Shown: in pieces, positions 43,578 to 53,979 of the stretch | How positions within the stretch are numbered: the first letter of the stretch is position 1 | How the letters are laid out: the number at the start of each line of letters is the position of its first letter | From: Streptomyces sp. NBC_00490 | Lineage (GTDB): Bacteria; Actinomycetota; Actinomycetes; Streptomycetales; Streptomycetaceae | Assembly: GCF_036013645.1 (NCBI RefSeq) | Contig: NZ_CP107869.1 | Coordinates: 4,030,001 to 4,094,000, forward strand | Direction: 5' to 3' | Length of the DNA stretch: 64,000 nt | The notes under the pieces: model-generated | The model's database searches: none | The model's input: the letters and a program-made list of their open reading frames with translations, nothing else | What the model was told of the DNA's origin: nothing | Translations under genes and position numbers: made by a program

Positions 43578-44540
43578 GTGACCACCAACCCCACCCTCGC
43601 GGACCTGACCACCCGCGCCACCACGGCCCGCAACGCCCCCACCTACGGCCACGACGCCCTCATCACCTGCGACCGTCTGGTCCGCATCTTCACCACGGAC
43701 GGCATAGAGGTGCAGGCCCTCCAGGGCCTCGACCTCCTCGTCCGCGACGGCGAACTCATGGCCCTGGTGGGCGCGTCCGGCAGCGGCAAGTCCACCCTCA
43801 TGAACATCCTCGCCGGCCTCGACACCCCCACCGCCGGCGCCGCCCGCGTGGCCGACCACGACCTCCTGGCGATGACCCCGAAGGACCGTCTCGCCTACCG
43901 CCGCAGGACCGTCGGCTTCGTCTGGCAGCAGACGGCCCGCAACCTTCTCCCCTACCTGACCGCCGCCCAGAACATCACCCTCCCGATGCAACTGGCCACC
44001 AGGACCACCCGCAAAGCCCGCAAGGCAGAGACCGAACGTGCCCTGGAACTCCTGGAGTTGCTGGACATCGCCGACTGCCGGGACCGCCACCCGAACCAGA
44101 TGTCCGGCGGTCAGCAGCAACGCGTGGCGATAGCCGTGGCCCTCGCCAACTCCCCCGCCGTCCTGCTCGCCGACGAACCCACCGGCGAACTCGACTCGCA
44201 CACCGCGGAACAGATCTTCGCCGCGTTCCGCACCGCCAACGAACACCTCGGCACCACGATCGTCATCGTCACGCACGACCAGGCCGTGGCGAGCGAGGTC
44301 CGCCGCACGGTGGCCATCCGCGACGGCCGCACCTCCACGGAGGTCCTGCGCCGCAGCGAGGTGGACGCGACCACGGGCCACGAGACGGTCGTGGCACGCG
44401 AGTACGCCATGCTGGACCGGGCCGGCCGCCTCCAGCTCCCCGCCGAGTACACGGAGACCCTGGGCATGCGCGACCGAGTGGCCCTGGAACTGGAACCGGA
44501 CCACATCGGCGTATGGCCGGACGACAGCGACCACGCCTGA
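43578..44540 (+). CDS. ABC transporter ATP-binding protein (MacB type)
   Basis: A 320-residue ATPase. Walker A GASGSGKS, Q-loop WQQTARNLLPYLTAAQN, signature MSGGQQQRVAIAVAL, Walker B VLLADEPTGELD and IVIVTHDQ are intact. An N-terminal extension of about 30 residues and a C-terminal tail of about 80 (AGRLQLPAEYTETLGMRDRVALEL) are additions to the core. The tail resembles AbrB-like or regulatory extensions seen in some actinobacterial MacB ATPases. It powers the two FtsX-like permeases upstream. The start is GTG 43578, with GAGGAG upstream. Confidence 0.88.
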   Translation: MTTNPTLADLTTRATTARNAPTYGHDALITCDRLVRIFTTDGIEVQALQGLDLLVRDGELMALVGASGSGKSTLMNILAGLDTPTAGAARVADHDLLAMTPKDRLAYRRRTVGFVWQQTARNLLPYLTAAQNITLPMQLATRTTRKARKAETERALELLELLDIADCRDRHPNQMSGGQQQRVAIAVALANSPAVLLADEPTGELDSHTAEQIFAAFRTANEHLGTTIVIVTHDQAVASEVRRTVAIRDGRTSTEVLRRSEVDATTGHETVVAREYAMLDRAGRLQLPAEYTETLGMRDRVALELEPDHIGVWPDDSDHA

Positions 44541-44558
44541 GCGTGGGTTCTACGACGC

Positions 44559-45227
44559 TCAGCGCACGCTGACGTCCAGCGCCCCGAGTCCCGCCCGCCG
44601 TACGGCGATGGACCCGTAGGGCGTACGCAGCCGCAGCCACGCACCGGAGGAGAGCAGCGCCAACTCCCCGGCGGCGCGCAGGAACCCGAGGGACTGCGCC
44701 GCGTGCACGGCCCGCACCGGAAGATGCGTGTCCCCGACGGTCCGGGACCAGATCTCCCGCCCGATCCGGTCGAGTTCGGCGCGCGTACGCCGCTCCTCCG
44801 CCAACTCCCCCGTACGGGACCGGAATTCGGCGACGCCCGCGCCGACCATCGCCCGCAGCGCCTCGGACGCGGGCAGCCCCGGCACCGGCCGCCACCCGCC
44901 CCGGGGCGGCAGCACCCCGGCCCACGGCGGCCCGGTGACCGCCCCCGGCACGAGGGCCGTCGCGCCCGTCTCATCGACGGACTCGAGCAGCTCCCCGGCG
45001 GACACGGTCACATCGAGCGTGACGTCCAGCCCGTTCTCGTACGGCTTCGCCAGCCGCACCGCGCGGATCGCCAGTACGTCGAAAGACGGCGGCCGCCCGA
45101 AGACGGCGAGCGCGGTGCCGGCCGCCTGCAGACGCACCGCGGCTCCACGGTCGTAGTGGAGCAGCCTGGAGAGGAAGGCCGCGAGATCCGCCGCCTCCCC
45201 CTCGTCGGCGAGGTGGAGCACCGTCAT
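44559..45227 (-). CDS. Conserved actinobacterial protein, function unknown
   Basis: A 222-residue soluble protein without a recognised domain. The N-terminal half (MTVLHLADEGEAADLAAFLSRL; VFGRPPSFDVLAIRAV) and the C-terminal part (VRAVHAAQSLGFLRAAGEL) look well ordered, with few low-complexity runs. Its ATG overlaps the thioesterase stop by 4 bp (ATGA), so the two are co-translated. Streptomyces genomes commonly show such a pair next to ettA, as here. No signal peptide or TM was found. Confidence 0.72.
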   Translation of the reverse strand: MTVLHLADEGEAADLAAFLSRLLHYDRGAAVRLQAAGTALAVFGRPPSFDVLAIRAVRLAKPYENGLDVTLDVTVSAGELLESVDETGATALVPGAVTGPPWAGVLPPRGGWRPVPGLPASEALRAMVGAGVAEFRSRTGELAEERRTRAELDRIGREIWSRTVGDTHLPVRAVHAAQSLGFLRAAGELALLSSGAWLRLRTPYGSIAVRRAGLGALDVSVR

Positions 45228-45637
45228 GCGGCGACGGCCTCTTCCTCGTCGTCGTCCCGGTACTCCTCCAGGAACTCCCGCTCCTCGGAGGTGATCCGAC
45301 GCGGCCGCTGCGTCTCGAAGTCGAACGGCACGATGACCGTCGAGGCGCGTACGTAGATCTCGGCGCCGTCCTTCACCTCGTAGGAGATGGTGAAGGACGC
45401 CGCCCTGATCTCCGTGACCCACAGCTCGATGTCCACGGGCGTGTGCCGGTGGACGAGCTGCCGCTTGTAGTCGATCTCATGGCGCGCCACCACGGACCCC
45501 TGCTTGAAGTCCTTCTCCGGGCGGAACAGGAAGTCGATACGGGCTTCCTCCAGGTAGCGGAGGAAGACCACGTTGTTGACGTGGCCGTACGCGTCCATGT
45601 CCGCCCAGCGCAGCGGGCAGTGGTAGATGTGCCGCAA
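45224..45637 (-). CDS. Acyl-CoA thioesterase (hot-dog fold, YbgC-like)
   Basis: A 137-residue single hot-dog domain. The active-site helix start RWADMDAYGHVNNVVFLRYLEEAR carries the Asp of the 4-hydroxybenzoyl-CoA thioesterase/YbgC family. It hydrolyses acyl-CoA or acyl-ACP thioesters in the cytoplasm; the chain specificity cannot be read from sequence. An acidic tail (DDDEEEAV) ends the protein. It lies 6 bp after ettA and is coupled to the next gene. Confidence 0.85.
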   Translation of the reverse strand: MRHIYHCPLRWADMDAYGHVNNVVFLRYLEEARIDFLFRPEKDFKQGSVVARHEIDYKRQLVHRHTPVDIELWVTEIRAASFTISYEVKDGAEIYVRASTVIVPFDFETQRPRRITSEEREFLEEYRDDDEEEAVAA

Positions 45638-45643
45638 GATCGA

Positions 45644-47308
<1,665 letters not shown>

Positions 47309-47559
47309 GAGAAACCGTCCGGCAGCTTGAAATCTGGCAGTGGGCAGATACACCCCATCTTGCCTGACGTCCACCCTCGGGTGGTAACCCGTTTGGCCGG
47401 GGGCCTGTGACCTGGGCGTTCGTAGTCGACGGCGGTAGCTCGACCGTCACTGTCGGTTGCCGTCGAGTGACCTCGGGGAGCGCCGGACGACCCGGGGACG
47501 ACCCCGTCGCGATCGCCACGACTCTGCCGTCGCCCATCGGGCCACCCCAGCACCCCGGC

Positions 47560-48981
47560 TCAGTCCCCCGTCGGCGTCTTCCTCTGGCGGACCAGCACCA
47601 GCGCCGCCCCGCCGATCACCACCAGAGCGATGGCCACCCCCGCGATCACCGGCGTCGCGCTGGAGCTGCCCGTCTCGGCCAGGTTCGTGCCGGCCGCACC
47701 GCCCACCGTCGCCGGGCTCGGCTCGCTGAGGGTCTGGACCGCGTCCCCGGTCTCGGCGCCCTGCGTCTGGCAGTCGAGGACGCCGGTGAAGCGCTTGTCG
47801 AGGCCGCCGGAACCGGTGATGGTGAAGTCGTACGCCTGGTCCTCCTGGAGCGGGATCGTCACCGTCTGCGACTCGCCCGCCGGGATGCTGTGCTCGACGC
47901 CCAGCAGCGCGAAGGTGAAGGCCGCGTCGCCCTCGTTGGTCGCGGTGATGTCCACGCCGCCCGCCACGCAGTTCTTCACCGCCGACAGCGCGGTTATCGC
48001 GCCCTGCTCCGCCCACGTCGCGCTCGCCGTCGCCGAGACCGTCGACTCGCTGGAGCCGGCCAGGATCTGCGTCTGGCTCCGGCTCTCGGAGGCGAAGGCA
48101 CGTCCCACCGGCACGGTGGTGGAGGCCTGCACGGTCAGCTCGGCCGAGCCGGCCGGAGCGTCCTCGGGCACGTCGAAGAACAGCTCGGCGCCCCTCTTCG
48201 CCGACGTCAGCGGCTTGCCGTCCTTGCCCACGATCCGCACGCCGCTCGTCTGGGCGTCCGCCGGCGGCGTCACCGTCACGCTGTCCGCGTCGGTACGAAC
48301 CGTCACCGGACCGAGCAGCCCGCCGGGGCGGCCGGAGACCGCGGCGGGGTCGAGCGTCAGCGACGCCTTGGGCTCCGCCAGATCGCGGGCGCTCTTGTGG
48401 AGGTAGTCCGCGAGCTTCTCTGCCTGCGGGTCGACGGCGTCGACGTCCGCGTCGTCCGAGTAACGCCAGATGGCGACCTGGGTACCGGCCGCCGCGTCCT
48501 GCTCGGTGAGGCCGCCGCCGACACCCGCCTTGGCGGCGAGCGCCGCGAGGTCGTTCACCTGCGGGTAGGAGTTCTGCAGGATCCAGCGGATCCGGCCCGC
48601 CTCCTTGTTGACCCCGAGCGAGGTCCCGCTCCAGGGCGTCTCGTGGTACTTGGCGTCCTGCTGCGTGGGGTTGTGGAGGTCGACGCAGTACGTCTGCAGG
48701 GTGCCGCCGCCGTCGACGGACATCTCGAACAGGCCCGCCGACACCTCCAGGTCCCCGGAGTCGTCGTGTATGACGGCCGCGCCGTACGTCTTCAGGCCGC
48801 CCATGGTGGCGGTCGCCCCACCCTGGCTCTGCGCCGTCGCGTCAGCGGCGGCGGCCGTGCCGGCACCGGCCGTCAGCACGCCGGCCGCGACAAGCCCGGA
48901 CACCAGCGTCGCGGCGGCGCCGCGGACCGCCCTTCGCCTGCACGCGGACAACAACGCAGAAAACACAGAATTCCCCTTCAA
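47560..48981 (-). CDS. Thioester-domain surface protein, sortase anchored
   Basis: A 473-residue exported protein. The signal peptide (residues 1 to about 45) ends at TAAAA. The N-terminal thioester (TQXA) domain has LQTYCVDLHNP and AAGTQVAIWRYS; its Cys and Gln would form an internal thioester that can bind covalently to a surface amine. Two or three beta-sandwich repeats follow. The C-terminus has a sorting signal: LAETG, hydrophobic helix (IAGVAIALVVIGGAALVLV), RQRK tail. LAXTG is the class E sortase motif of Streptomyces, used also by long chaplins. It is monocistronic. Confidence 0.87.
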   Translation of the reverse strand: MKGNSVFSALLSACRRRAVRGAAATLVSGLVAAGVLTAGAGTAAAADATAQSQGGATATMGGLKTYGAAVIHDDSGDLEVSAGLFEMSVDGGGTLQTYCVDLHNPTQQDAKYHETPWSGTSLGVNKEAGRIRWILQNSYPQVNDLAALAAKAGVGGGLTEQDAAAGTQVAIWRYSDDADVDAVDPQAEKLADYLHKSARDLAEPKASLTLDPAAVSGRPGGLLGPVTVRTDADSVTVTPPADAQTSGVRIVGKDGKPLTSAKRGAELFFDVPEDAPAGSAELTVQASTTVPVGRAFASESRSQTQILAGSSESTVSATASATWAEQGAITALSAVKNCVAGGVDITATNEGDAAFTFALLGVEHSIPAGESQTVTIPLQEDQAYDFTITGSGGLDKRFTGVLDCQTQGAETGDAVQTLSEPSPATVGGAAGTNLAETGSSSATPVIAGVAIALVVIGGAALVLVRQRKTPTGD

Positions 48982-49144
48982 GCAGGACCCGTTGACGTGG
49001 GGGGAACGGTCCCACCAGCAGAATCAGCAGCCCCGAGAGCTATGCCCGGCATCCTAGGTACGTGCTCGCACCACGGTTCCCGGTGATGCACTCGGGCGGC
49101 CGATCCGACTCGGAATCGTTATCGCCAAGATCGCCTGCGAGCAG

Positions 49145-49195
49145 GGCTTATCGACAAATCCACCGGATGGTTCGGTGCGCATTCGCCGATAAGCC
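49145..49195. other. Nested inverted repeat between ssbB and thioester gene
   Basis: The outer arms GGCTTATCG (49145-49153) and CGATAAGCC (49187-49195) pair over 9 bp. Inner arms CACCG (49161-49165) and CGGTG (49173-49177) pair around a 7-base loop. It starts 19 bp after the ssbB stop on the minus strand. There is no T tract, so it may be a terminator, a structured 3' end or a protein-binding site. Confidence 0.5.
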
Positions 49196-49213
49196 GCAGT
49201 TCGGTCACTGACG

Positions 49214-49672
49214 TCAGGTCACCGCGGCGACGTCCGGCTCGCGTTGGGCCTCGCTGTCCTCGACGGGCGTCTCCCAGTTCGGCTCGGGCCGGGACGGCAC
49301 CCCGGCCGTCTCCGGTTTCGGCTCGCGCCGGAACATGGACGTGCCCCGCGCCATGTCGTGCCCGATCGCCACGGCGTCGATGTCCGCCGAGGTCCAGTTC
49401 TTCCCGTCGTGCACATCCGTACGGATCTTCAGCCGGCCGTGCACGATGACGGGCTCCCCCACCGACAGACAGGCCGCCACGTTCGCGGCGAGCTGCCGAT
49501 TGGCCCACACCGTGAAGAAGTTGGTGTGCCCGTCCTTCCACTCGTTCTTCTCACGGTCCAGATAGCGTGCGGTCACCGCCATCCGGAACCGTGCCGACGA
49601 ACCGTTCTCCGTCTCCCGGAACACCGGCTGCGTCGCCACGTTCCCCACCACACCGACGATCGTCTCGTTCAT
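49214..49672 (-). CDS. ssbB: Single-stranded DNA-binding protein SsbB
   Basis: A 152-residue SSB with an OB fold: VGVVGNVATQPVFRETENGSSARFRMAV, WKDGHTNFFTVWANRQLAANV and VHGRLKIRTDVHDGKNW. The tail is short and lacks the acidic DDDIPF-like tip of replicative SsbA, as expected of the paralogue SsbB. In S. coelicolor SsbB is dispensable for growth but needed for correct chromosome segregation in spores. It lies downstream of two dynamin-like genes on the same strand, 228 bp apart, and has its own upstream region with conserved repeats. Confidence 0.88.
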   Translation of the reverse strand: MNETIVGVVGNVATQPVFRETENGSSARFRMAVTARYLDREKNEWKDGHTNFFTVWANRQLAANVAACLSVGEPVIVHGRLKIRTDVHDGKNWTSADIDAVAIGHDMARGTSMFRREPKPETAGVPSRPEPNWETPVEDSEAQREPDVAAVT

Positions 49673-49796
49673 CTCGAACCCCTCCCGGATACGCCGAACG
49701 GGCCCGTCCCGTACGGCTGCGTCTGCTGCGCCGACCGCGTCCGTCGCGATCGCCGTGCAGCCAGACTGCCTCCGCCGGCACGAGCCCGCCGAGCGC

Positions 49797-49824
49797 TGTG
49801 GACCACCGGCCCACCTGTGGAGAA
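49797..49824. promoter_or_regulatory. Two DnaA-box-like sites upstream of ssbB
   Basis: TGTGGACCA (49797-49805) and TGTGGAGAA (49816-49824) each match the Streptomyces DnaA box TTGTCCACA (read on the minus strand) at 8 of 9 positions, in the same orientation and 19 bp apart. They lie about 125-150 bp before the ssbB start. Single 8/9 matches are expected by chance; two this close are less so. Confidence 0.35.
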
Positions 49825-49830
49825 CTCCGC

Positions 49831-49860
49831 CACCCGAACGAGCGACGCCCCCTCGAAAAG
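49831..49860. repeat. 30-bp element shared with 59240-59269 (copy 1)
   Basis: CCCGAACGAGCGACGCCCCC lies at 49833-49852. The whole 30-bp element matches the one at 59240-59269 at 26 of 30 positions, in the same orientation. Both are followed within about 10 bp by a Cs-and-Gs arm GAAGGGCC/GAAAGGGCC. Copy 1 is upstream of ssbB (start 49672). Confidence 0.55.
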
Positions 49861-49900
49861 GCCCTCGAAAGGGCCCTCCCGAAGGCCCCCGAGGGGCACG

Positions 49901-51793
49901 TCACCGCACCCCGGCCTCCACCCCCAACACCCTCCCGTACTGCTCCCGAACCTCCCGGTACCGCAACAGCTCCGCCGCCACCGGATCCAGCACCCGGGCC
50001 CGCCCGCACCCGGCCGCCGCCTCCCTGAGCCGCCGCTCCGCCTCCATCCCGTACCGCCGTGCGGGCCCCCGCGCCGCCATCCGGCAGCTCCACTCCACGA
50101 GCGGCCCACCGATGATCCCGACCACCATCAGCAGCACCGGCACACCCAGGTTCGGCGCCATGAACCCGGCGATCTGACCCGCCAGCCACAGCCCGCCGAC
50201 GACTTGAAGAAGTGTCATGCACGCCTGCGCGAACACGGCCGCCGGCCACCAGCCCGGCCGCGGCGGCCGCCCCGGCGGCAGCCCCGCGCGCGCGGCCAGC
50301 TCGTCCAGCGCCTCGGGCAGCCCCTGCGAGCCCCGTGCGGCTGCCTCCCGCACCGCCTGCGCCCACGGCGGCGCGAGCCCGGCCGAGGCCCGGTCGGCCA
50401 CCGTCCGCACCGCCTGCTCGACACGCTGCCGGGCGGTGACCTCCTCGTCGGCCGGAGCACGCGACGGGAGCCGCCCGGTGGGCGGTTCGAGCCGGTCCTG
50501 GTGCCACCGCCACAGCCGTAGCCACGGCGTCCCGCACGCGCGGTTGGCGTTGCGCAGCCACGCCCGCTCGGCCGCCTCGCCGGCCGCCGTCGCACCGACC
50601 GCGTCAGCGAGCTGCAGGGCGAACTCGTCCCGCGCCTCCTCGCTCAGCCCGGTCCGCCGCCCGGTGGCGTACACGGACCGCAGCCGCCACGCGGCGGCGT
50701 CCACGTCGGCCGAGATCCGGCGCCCCGGAGCCCCTCGCTCGGTCACGAACTGGCCGAGCGTCTCGCGCAGTTCGCCCACGCCGTCGCCGGTGAGCGCGGA
50801 CAGCGCGAGCACGGTCGCGCCCGGTTCGCCGTACTCGCCGAGCGCGATCCCGTCCTCGTCGAGCAGCCGCCGCAGGTCGTCGAGGACCTGCTCGGTGGCC
50901 TCCCCGGGCAGCCGGTCGATCTGGTTGAGGACGACGAACATGACCTCCGCGTGTCCCGCCATGGGCCGCAGATACCGCTCGTGCAGCACGGCGTCGGCGT
51001 ACTTCTCGGGGTCGACGACCCAGATGACCGCGTCGACGAGGTCGAGGACGCGGTCCACGTGCTCGCGGTGCTGTACGGCCGCGGAGTCGTGGTCGGGCAG
51101 GTCCACCAGGACGAGCCCGCGCAACTGCGCCTCCATCTCGGCGTTCTGCACCGGGCGGCGCCTGAGCCGGGGCGGGATGCCGAGCCGCTCGATGAGGCTC
51201 GCCGCGCCATCGCTCCAACTGCAGGCGATGGGCGCTGCGGTGGTCGGACGCCGTACGCCCGTCTCCGAGATGGTCACCCCGGCCAGCGCGTTGAACAGCT
51301 GCGACTTGCCGCTGCCCGTGGCGCCCGCGATGGCGACGACGGTGTGCTGCCCGGACAGCCTGCGCCGCGCCGCGGCCTCGTCGAGCACCCGGCCCGCCTC
51401 GGCGAGCGTCCGGCTGTCGAGCCGGGTCCGGGAGAGCCCCACCAGTTCGCGCAGCGCGTCGAGCCGCGACCTGAGCGGTCCGTCGTACGCGAGCGGCGCG
51501 GCGATCTGCGCGCCGGCCCCCCGGGTCTCGACCACGGCGACGGGCTCCGCCGCGGCGGCCTCGTTGACCCGCCGCGCGATCAGCCCGTCGTCCCACGCCT
51601 CCGAAGAATCCGAGGAGTCCGTACGGTCCTCCTCGCGCGCGTGCTCCTCGTCCGGCTCCTTGGGCCCGTCCTCCGCAGGCTCCACGGCGTCCCCGGTCTT
51701 CACGGCCTCGTCCTGCGTCGGTGTGCCGTCCTGGTCCTCGGAGACGGCGTCCTGCGTGTGATCGGTCTGGTCCTCGTCAGTGACGGCGGTCAC
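49901..51793 (-). CDS. dynB: Dynamin-like GTPase, membrane anchored (DynB type)
   Basis: A 630-residue GTPase. The first 90 residues are acidic and disordered (EDQTDHTQDAVSEDQDG). The G domain has G1 GATGSGKS, G3 VDLPDHD and G4 NQID. A helical stalk region leads to two adjacent TMs near residues 520-580 (FAQACMTLLQVVGGLWLAG; LGVPVLLMVVGIIGGPLVEW). In S. venezuelae the adjacent genes dynA and dynB encode dynamin-like proteins that stabilise FtsZ rings during sporulation septation; DynB has the membrane helices. Tandem layout and the neighbouring ssbB agree. It begins 3 bp after the DynA-like stop. Confidence 0.8.
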   Translation of the reverse strand: MTAVTDEDQTDHTQDAVSEDQDGTPTQDEAVKTGDAVEPAEDGPKEPDEEHAREEDRTDSSDSSEAWDDGLIARRVNEAAAAEPVAVVETRGAGAQIAAPLAYDGPLRSRLDALRELVGLSRTRLDSRTLAEAGRVLDEAAARRRLSGQHTVVAIAGATGSGKSQLFNALAGVTISETGVRRPTTAAPIACSWSDGAASLIERLGIPPRLRRRPVQNAEMEAQLRGLVLVDLPDHDSAAVQHREHVDRVLDLVDAVIWVVDPEKYADAVLHERYLRPMAGHAEVMFVVLNQIDRLPGEATEQVLDDLRRLLDEDGIALGEYGEPGATVLALSALTGDGVGELRETLGQFVTERGAPGRRISADVDAAAWRLRSVYATGRRTGLSEEARDEFALQLADAVGATAAGEAAERAWLRNANRACGTPWLRLWRWHQDRLEPPTGRLPSRAPADEEVTARQRVEQAVRTVADRASAGLAPPWAQAVREAAARGSQGLPEALDELAARAGLPPGRPPRPGWWPAAVFAQACMTLLQVVGGLWLAGQIAGFMAPNLGVPVLLMVVGIIGGPLVEWSCRMAARGPARRYGMEAERRLREAAAGCGRARVLDPVAAELLRYREVREQYGRVLGVEAGVR

Positions 51794-51796
51794 CGG

Positions 51797-53404
51797 TCAC
51801 CTCTCCTTCTGCAGTACGGACAGCGCGGCGATGAGTTCGGCCTGGGGCTCGGGGTGTACGTCGAGGGCGTCGAGCGGCGCGAGCCGGCGCTCGCGTTCCG
51901 TCTGGACCACCCGGTCCACGTGCTCGGTGAGCAGCCGTCCGCCCCGGTCGCGGAGCCTGAGCGCGCCGTGCGCCCCGATCCGCTCGGCGAGCCCCTCGCC
52001 CGCGGAGCGCGCCCGGCGGCCTCCCAGCAGCGCGGTGGCGACGAGCGCGGCGATCACCTCGGGGTCGGGCGCGATGCTGCGGTCGAGGTCGCGCACCTCC
52101 TCCTCGGCGAACTCCTCGAGCTCGCGCCGCCACCGTCGTACGGCCATCCCGATCCGGTGTTCGGCGCTCTCCGGCGCCGGGTCCCGGCCGGCCAGCTCAG
52201 GGGCGCCCGCCGCCGGTTCGCGTCGCCAGGCCTCGTCGACGCGCTCGTCGGCGGCGCCGACGGCACACAGCAGGAGCGCGGCGAGGCTCTCCGTGAGCGC
52301 GTCGAGAAGCTCCGCCGCGGAGCAGTCGAGCGGGAACGCGCGCCACCGCTTGAGCGCGTCCCCGGCGAGTACGGCGCCCGCCTGCAGCCGTCCCCGCACG
52401 CGCGTGTGCTCGCTGTCGTACGCCCCGTCGACGGCGGCGGTGAGCCGCAGCGCGGCCGCGTACTGGGCGGCGGCGGCGCTGGCCAGCTCGGGCATCCGGG
52501 CCTTGAGCGAGTCGAGGACGCCGTGGGCGGTGCGGCCCAGGGTGTGCTGCCGGGCGGCCGGGTCCTGGGCCTGGTGGACGAGCCAGGCCCTGAGCGGTGC
52601 GACGGCGGTGGCCGGCAGCAGTCCGCCGCCCCATGCCGACTCGGGGAGCTCGGGCACGGTGAAGCGCGGTACCTCGCCGAGTCCGGCCTTGGTGAGCAGC
52701 GCCCCGTACTGGCGGGAGACCTCGGAGACGACCTGGTGCGGCACCCGGTCGAGGACGGTCACGAGGGCGGCGTTGTACTCCTTGGCGGTACGCAGGAGAT
52801 GCCAGGGGACGGCGTCGGCGTACCGGGCCGCCGTGGTGACCATGACCCAGATGTCGGCCGCGCAGATGAGTTCTGCGGCCAGGGTGCGGTTGTCGGCGAC
52901 GAGGGAGTCGACGTCGGGTGCGTCGAGGAGGGCGAGGCCGGGCGGGAGGCTGTCGGCGGTCTCGATGCGCAGCACGCGCGCGGGATCCTCGCCGGGCAGC
53001 AGGAGTTCGTCGCTCCTGTCCCGGTGCGGCACCCACACGCGCGTGAGGTCGGGCAGCACGCGCATTCCGCTGAACCAGTGATGGTCCTCCGGATGGCACA
53101 CCAGCACGGGTGTCCGCGTGGTCGGCCGCAGTACGCCCGCCTCGCTGACCCGTCTGCCCACAAGGGAGTTGACGAGGGTCGACTTGCCGGCGCCCGTCGA
53201 GCCCCCCACGACGGCCAGCAAGGGCGCTTCGGGTTCCCTCAACCGGGGCACCAGATAGTCGTCGAGCTGGGCGAGCAGTTCGTCGCGGTTGGCACGCGCG
53301 CGTGGAGCCCCCGCAAGGGGCAGCGGGAAGCGTGCGGCGGCGACACGGTCGCGCAGGGCGGAGAGTGCGTCGAGCAGCTGAGGCCGTACGTCCAAGGTCA
53401 CCAC
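51797..53404 (-). CDS. dynA: Dynamin-like GTPase (DynA type)
   Basis: A 535-residue GTPase from GTG 53404. The G domain has G1 [15 protein letters not shown], switch region [13 protein letters not shown]3-like LLDAPDVDS and LDRVP in place of G4. A helical C-terminal region carries no clear TM. It is co-transcribed with the DynB-like partner. Start choice: GTG 53404 ([11 protein letters not shown]) has a TAAAAT-like -10 about 15 bp before it, suggesting a near-leaderless transcript; the ATG at 53443 would add 13 residues read through that AT-rich stretch. Neither has a good ribosome binding site. Confidence 0.78.
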   Translation of the reverse strand: MVTLDVRPQLLDALSALRDRVAAARFPLPLAGAPRARANRDELLAQLDDYLVPRLREPEAPLLAVVGGSTGAGKSTLVNSLVGRRVSEAGVLRPTTRTPVLVCHPEDHHWFSGMRVLPDLTRVWVPHRDRSDELLLPGEDPARVLRIETADSLPPGLALLDAPDVDSLVADNRTLAAELICAADIWVMVTTAARYADAVPWHLLRTAKEYNAALVTVLDRVPHQVVSEVSRQYGALLTKAGLGEVPRFTVPELPESAWGGGLLPATAVAPLRAWLVHQAQDPAARQHTLGRTAHGVLDSLKARMPELASAAAAQYAAALRLTAAVDGAYDSEHTRVRGRLQAGAVLAGDALKRWRAFPLDCSAAELLDALTESLAALLLCAVGAADERVDEAWRREPAAGAPELAGRDPAPESAEHRIGMAVRRWRRELEEFAEEEVRDLDRSIAPDPEVIAALVATALLGGRRARSAGEGLAERIGAHGALRLRDRGGRLLTEHVDRVVQTERERRLAPLDALDVHPEPQAELIAALSVLQKER

Positions 53405-53725
53405 ATGTGAAGAATGCCCAATTTTAGGTGATTTCTGAAGCATATGACCATGTCTGCGCGCCGATAGAACACAAGGGGACGGAAGGGACGACTGGGACAA
53501 CGGCACAGTCCAGGCATAACGAGTGCACAACACCCGGGGCGCGAGACGCCAAAAGCGATGCACGATTCGTACCTGCCTGCGATTATCAGGACCGCTTCAC
53601 CGAACCTCCACATTGAGCCACGGAGGCGAAGCAGCAGGGACATGGATCCGGGAGCCCTATCCTTGTCCCCGGCAACGTCACGGATCAGCCCACACCCGGG
53701 CACCAGGTACGAGGCCACCACACCG
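53405..53725. other. Intergenic region between dynA and tRNA-Arg
   Basis: About 320 bp with divergent promoters: the dynA promoter (TAAAAT near 53423 on the minus strand) and that of the tRNA on the plus strand. Short open frames here have no family or codon-usage support. No integrase remnant or duplicated tRNA 3' end was seen. Confidence 0.5.
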
Positions 53726-53798
53726 GCCCCCGTAGCTCAGTGGATAGAGCAGGCGCCTTCTAAGCGCTTGGCCGCAGGTTCGAGTCCTGCCGGGGGCG
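53726..53798 (+). tRNA. tRNA-Arg (anticodon UCU)
   Basis: A 73-base tRNA without encoded CCA. The acceptor stem pairs GCCCCCG with CGGGGGC, discriminator base G. D arm GCTC...GAGC, anticodon loop CTTCTAA (anticodon TCT, reading AGA) and T arm with GGTTCGAGTCC are all regular. A terminator hairpin follows 10 bp later. AGA is a rare codon in this GC range. Confidence 0.95.
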
Positions 53799-53808
53799 CC
53801 CTTTTCCC

Positions 53809-53833
53809 AGCTCTCCTCCGGGAGGGCTTTTTT
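53809..53833 (+). terminator. Intrinsic terminator of tRNA-Arg
   Basis: An 8-9 bp stem AGCTCTCC...GGGAGGGCT at 53809-53828 with one G-T pair, followed by a run of T. It ends the tRNA transcript. Confidence 0.85.
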
Positions 53834-53979
53834 GCTGCCCGGAGCCCGGAAGTTGCCCGAAAATCACCGCGCCCGGGCCCCCGGGCCGCGGAACCCGCGG
53901 CCCGCTCGGGTCGAATCCCCGTGCCGCGTGCGGCGTACAGTCGATCTTCTGAGCCATGAGGGACGGAGAGGGGACCGAC

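Noticed and set aside
47309..47559. Short minus-strand frames between ettA and the thioester-protein gene
   Set aside because: No family, no ribosome binding site; the stretch more likely carries the ettA promoter and leader.
53726..53798. tRNA-Arg as attachment site of an integrated element
   Set aside because: No integrase gene, duplicated tRNA 3' end or foreign gene block was found on either side; neighbours look like core genes.
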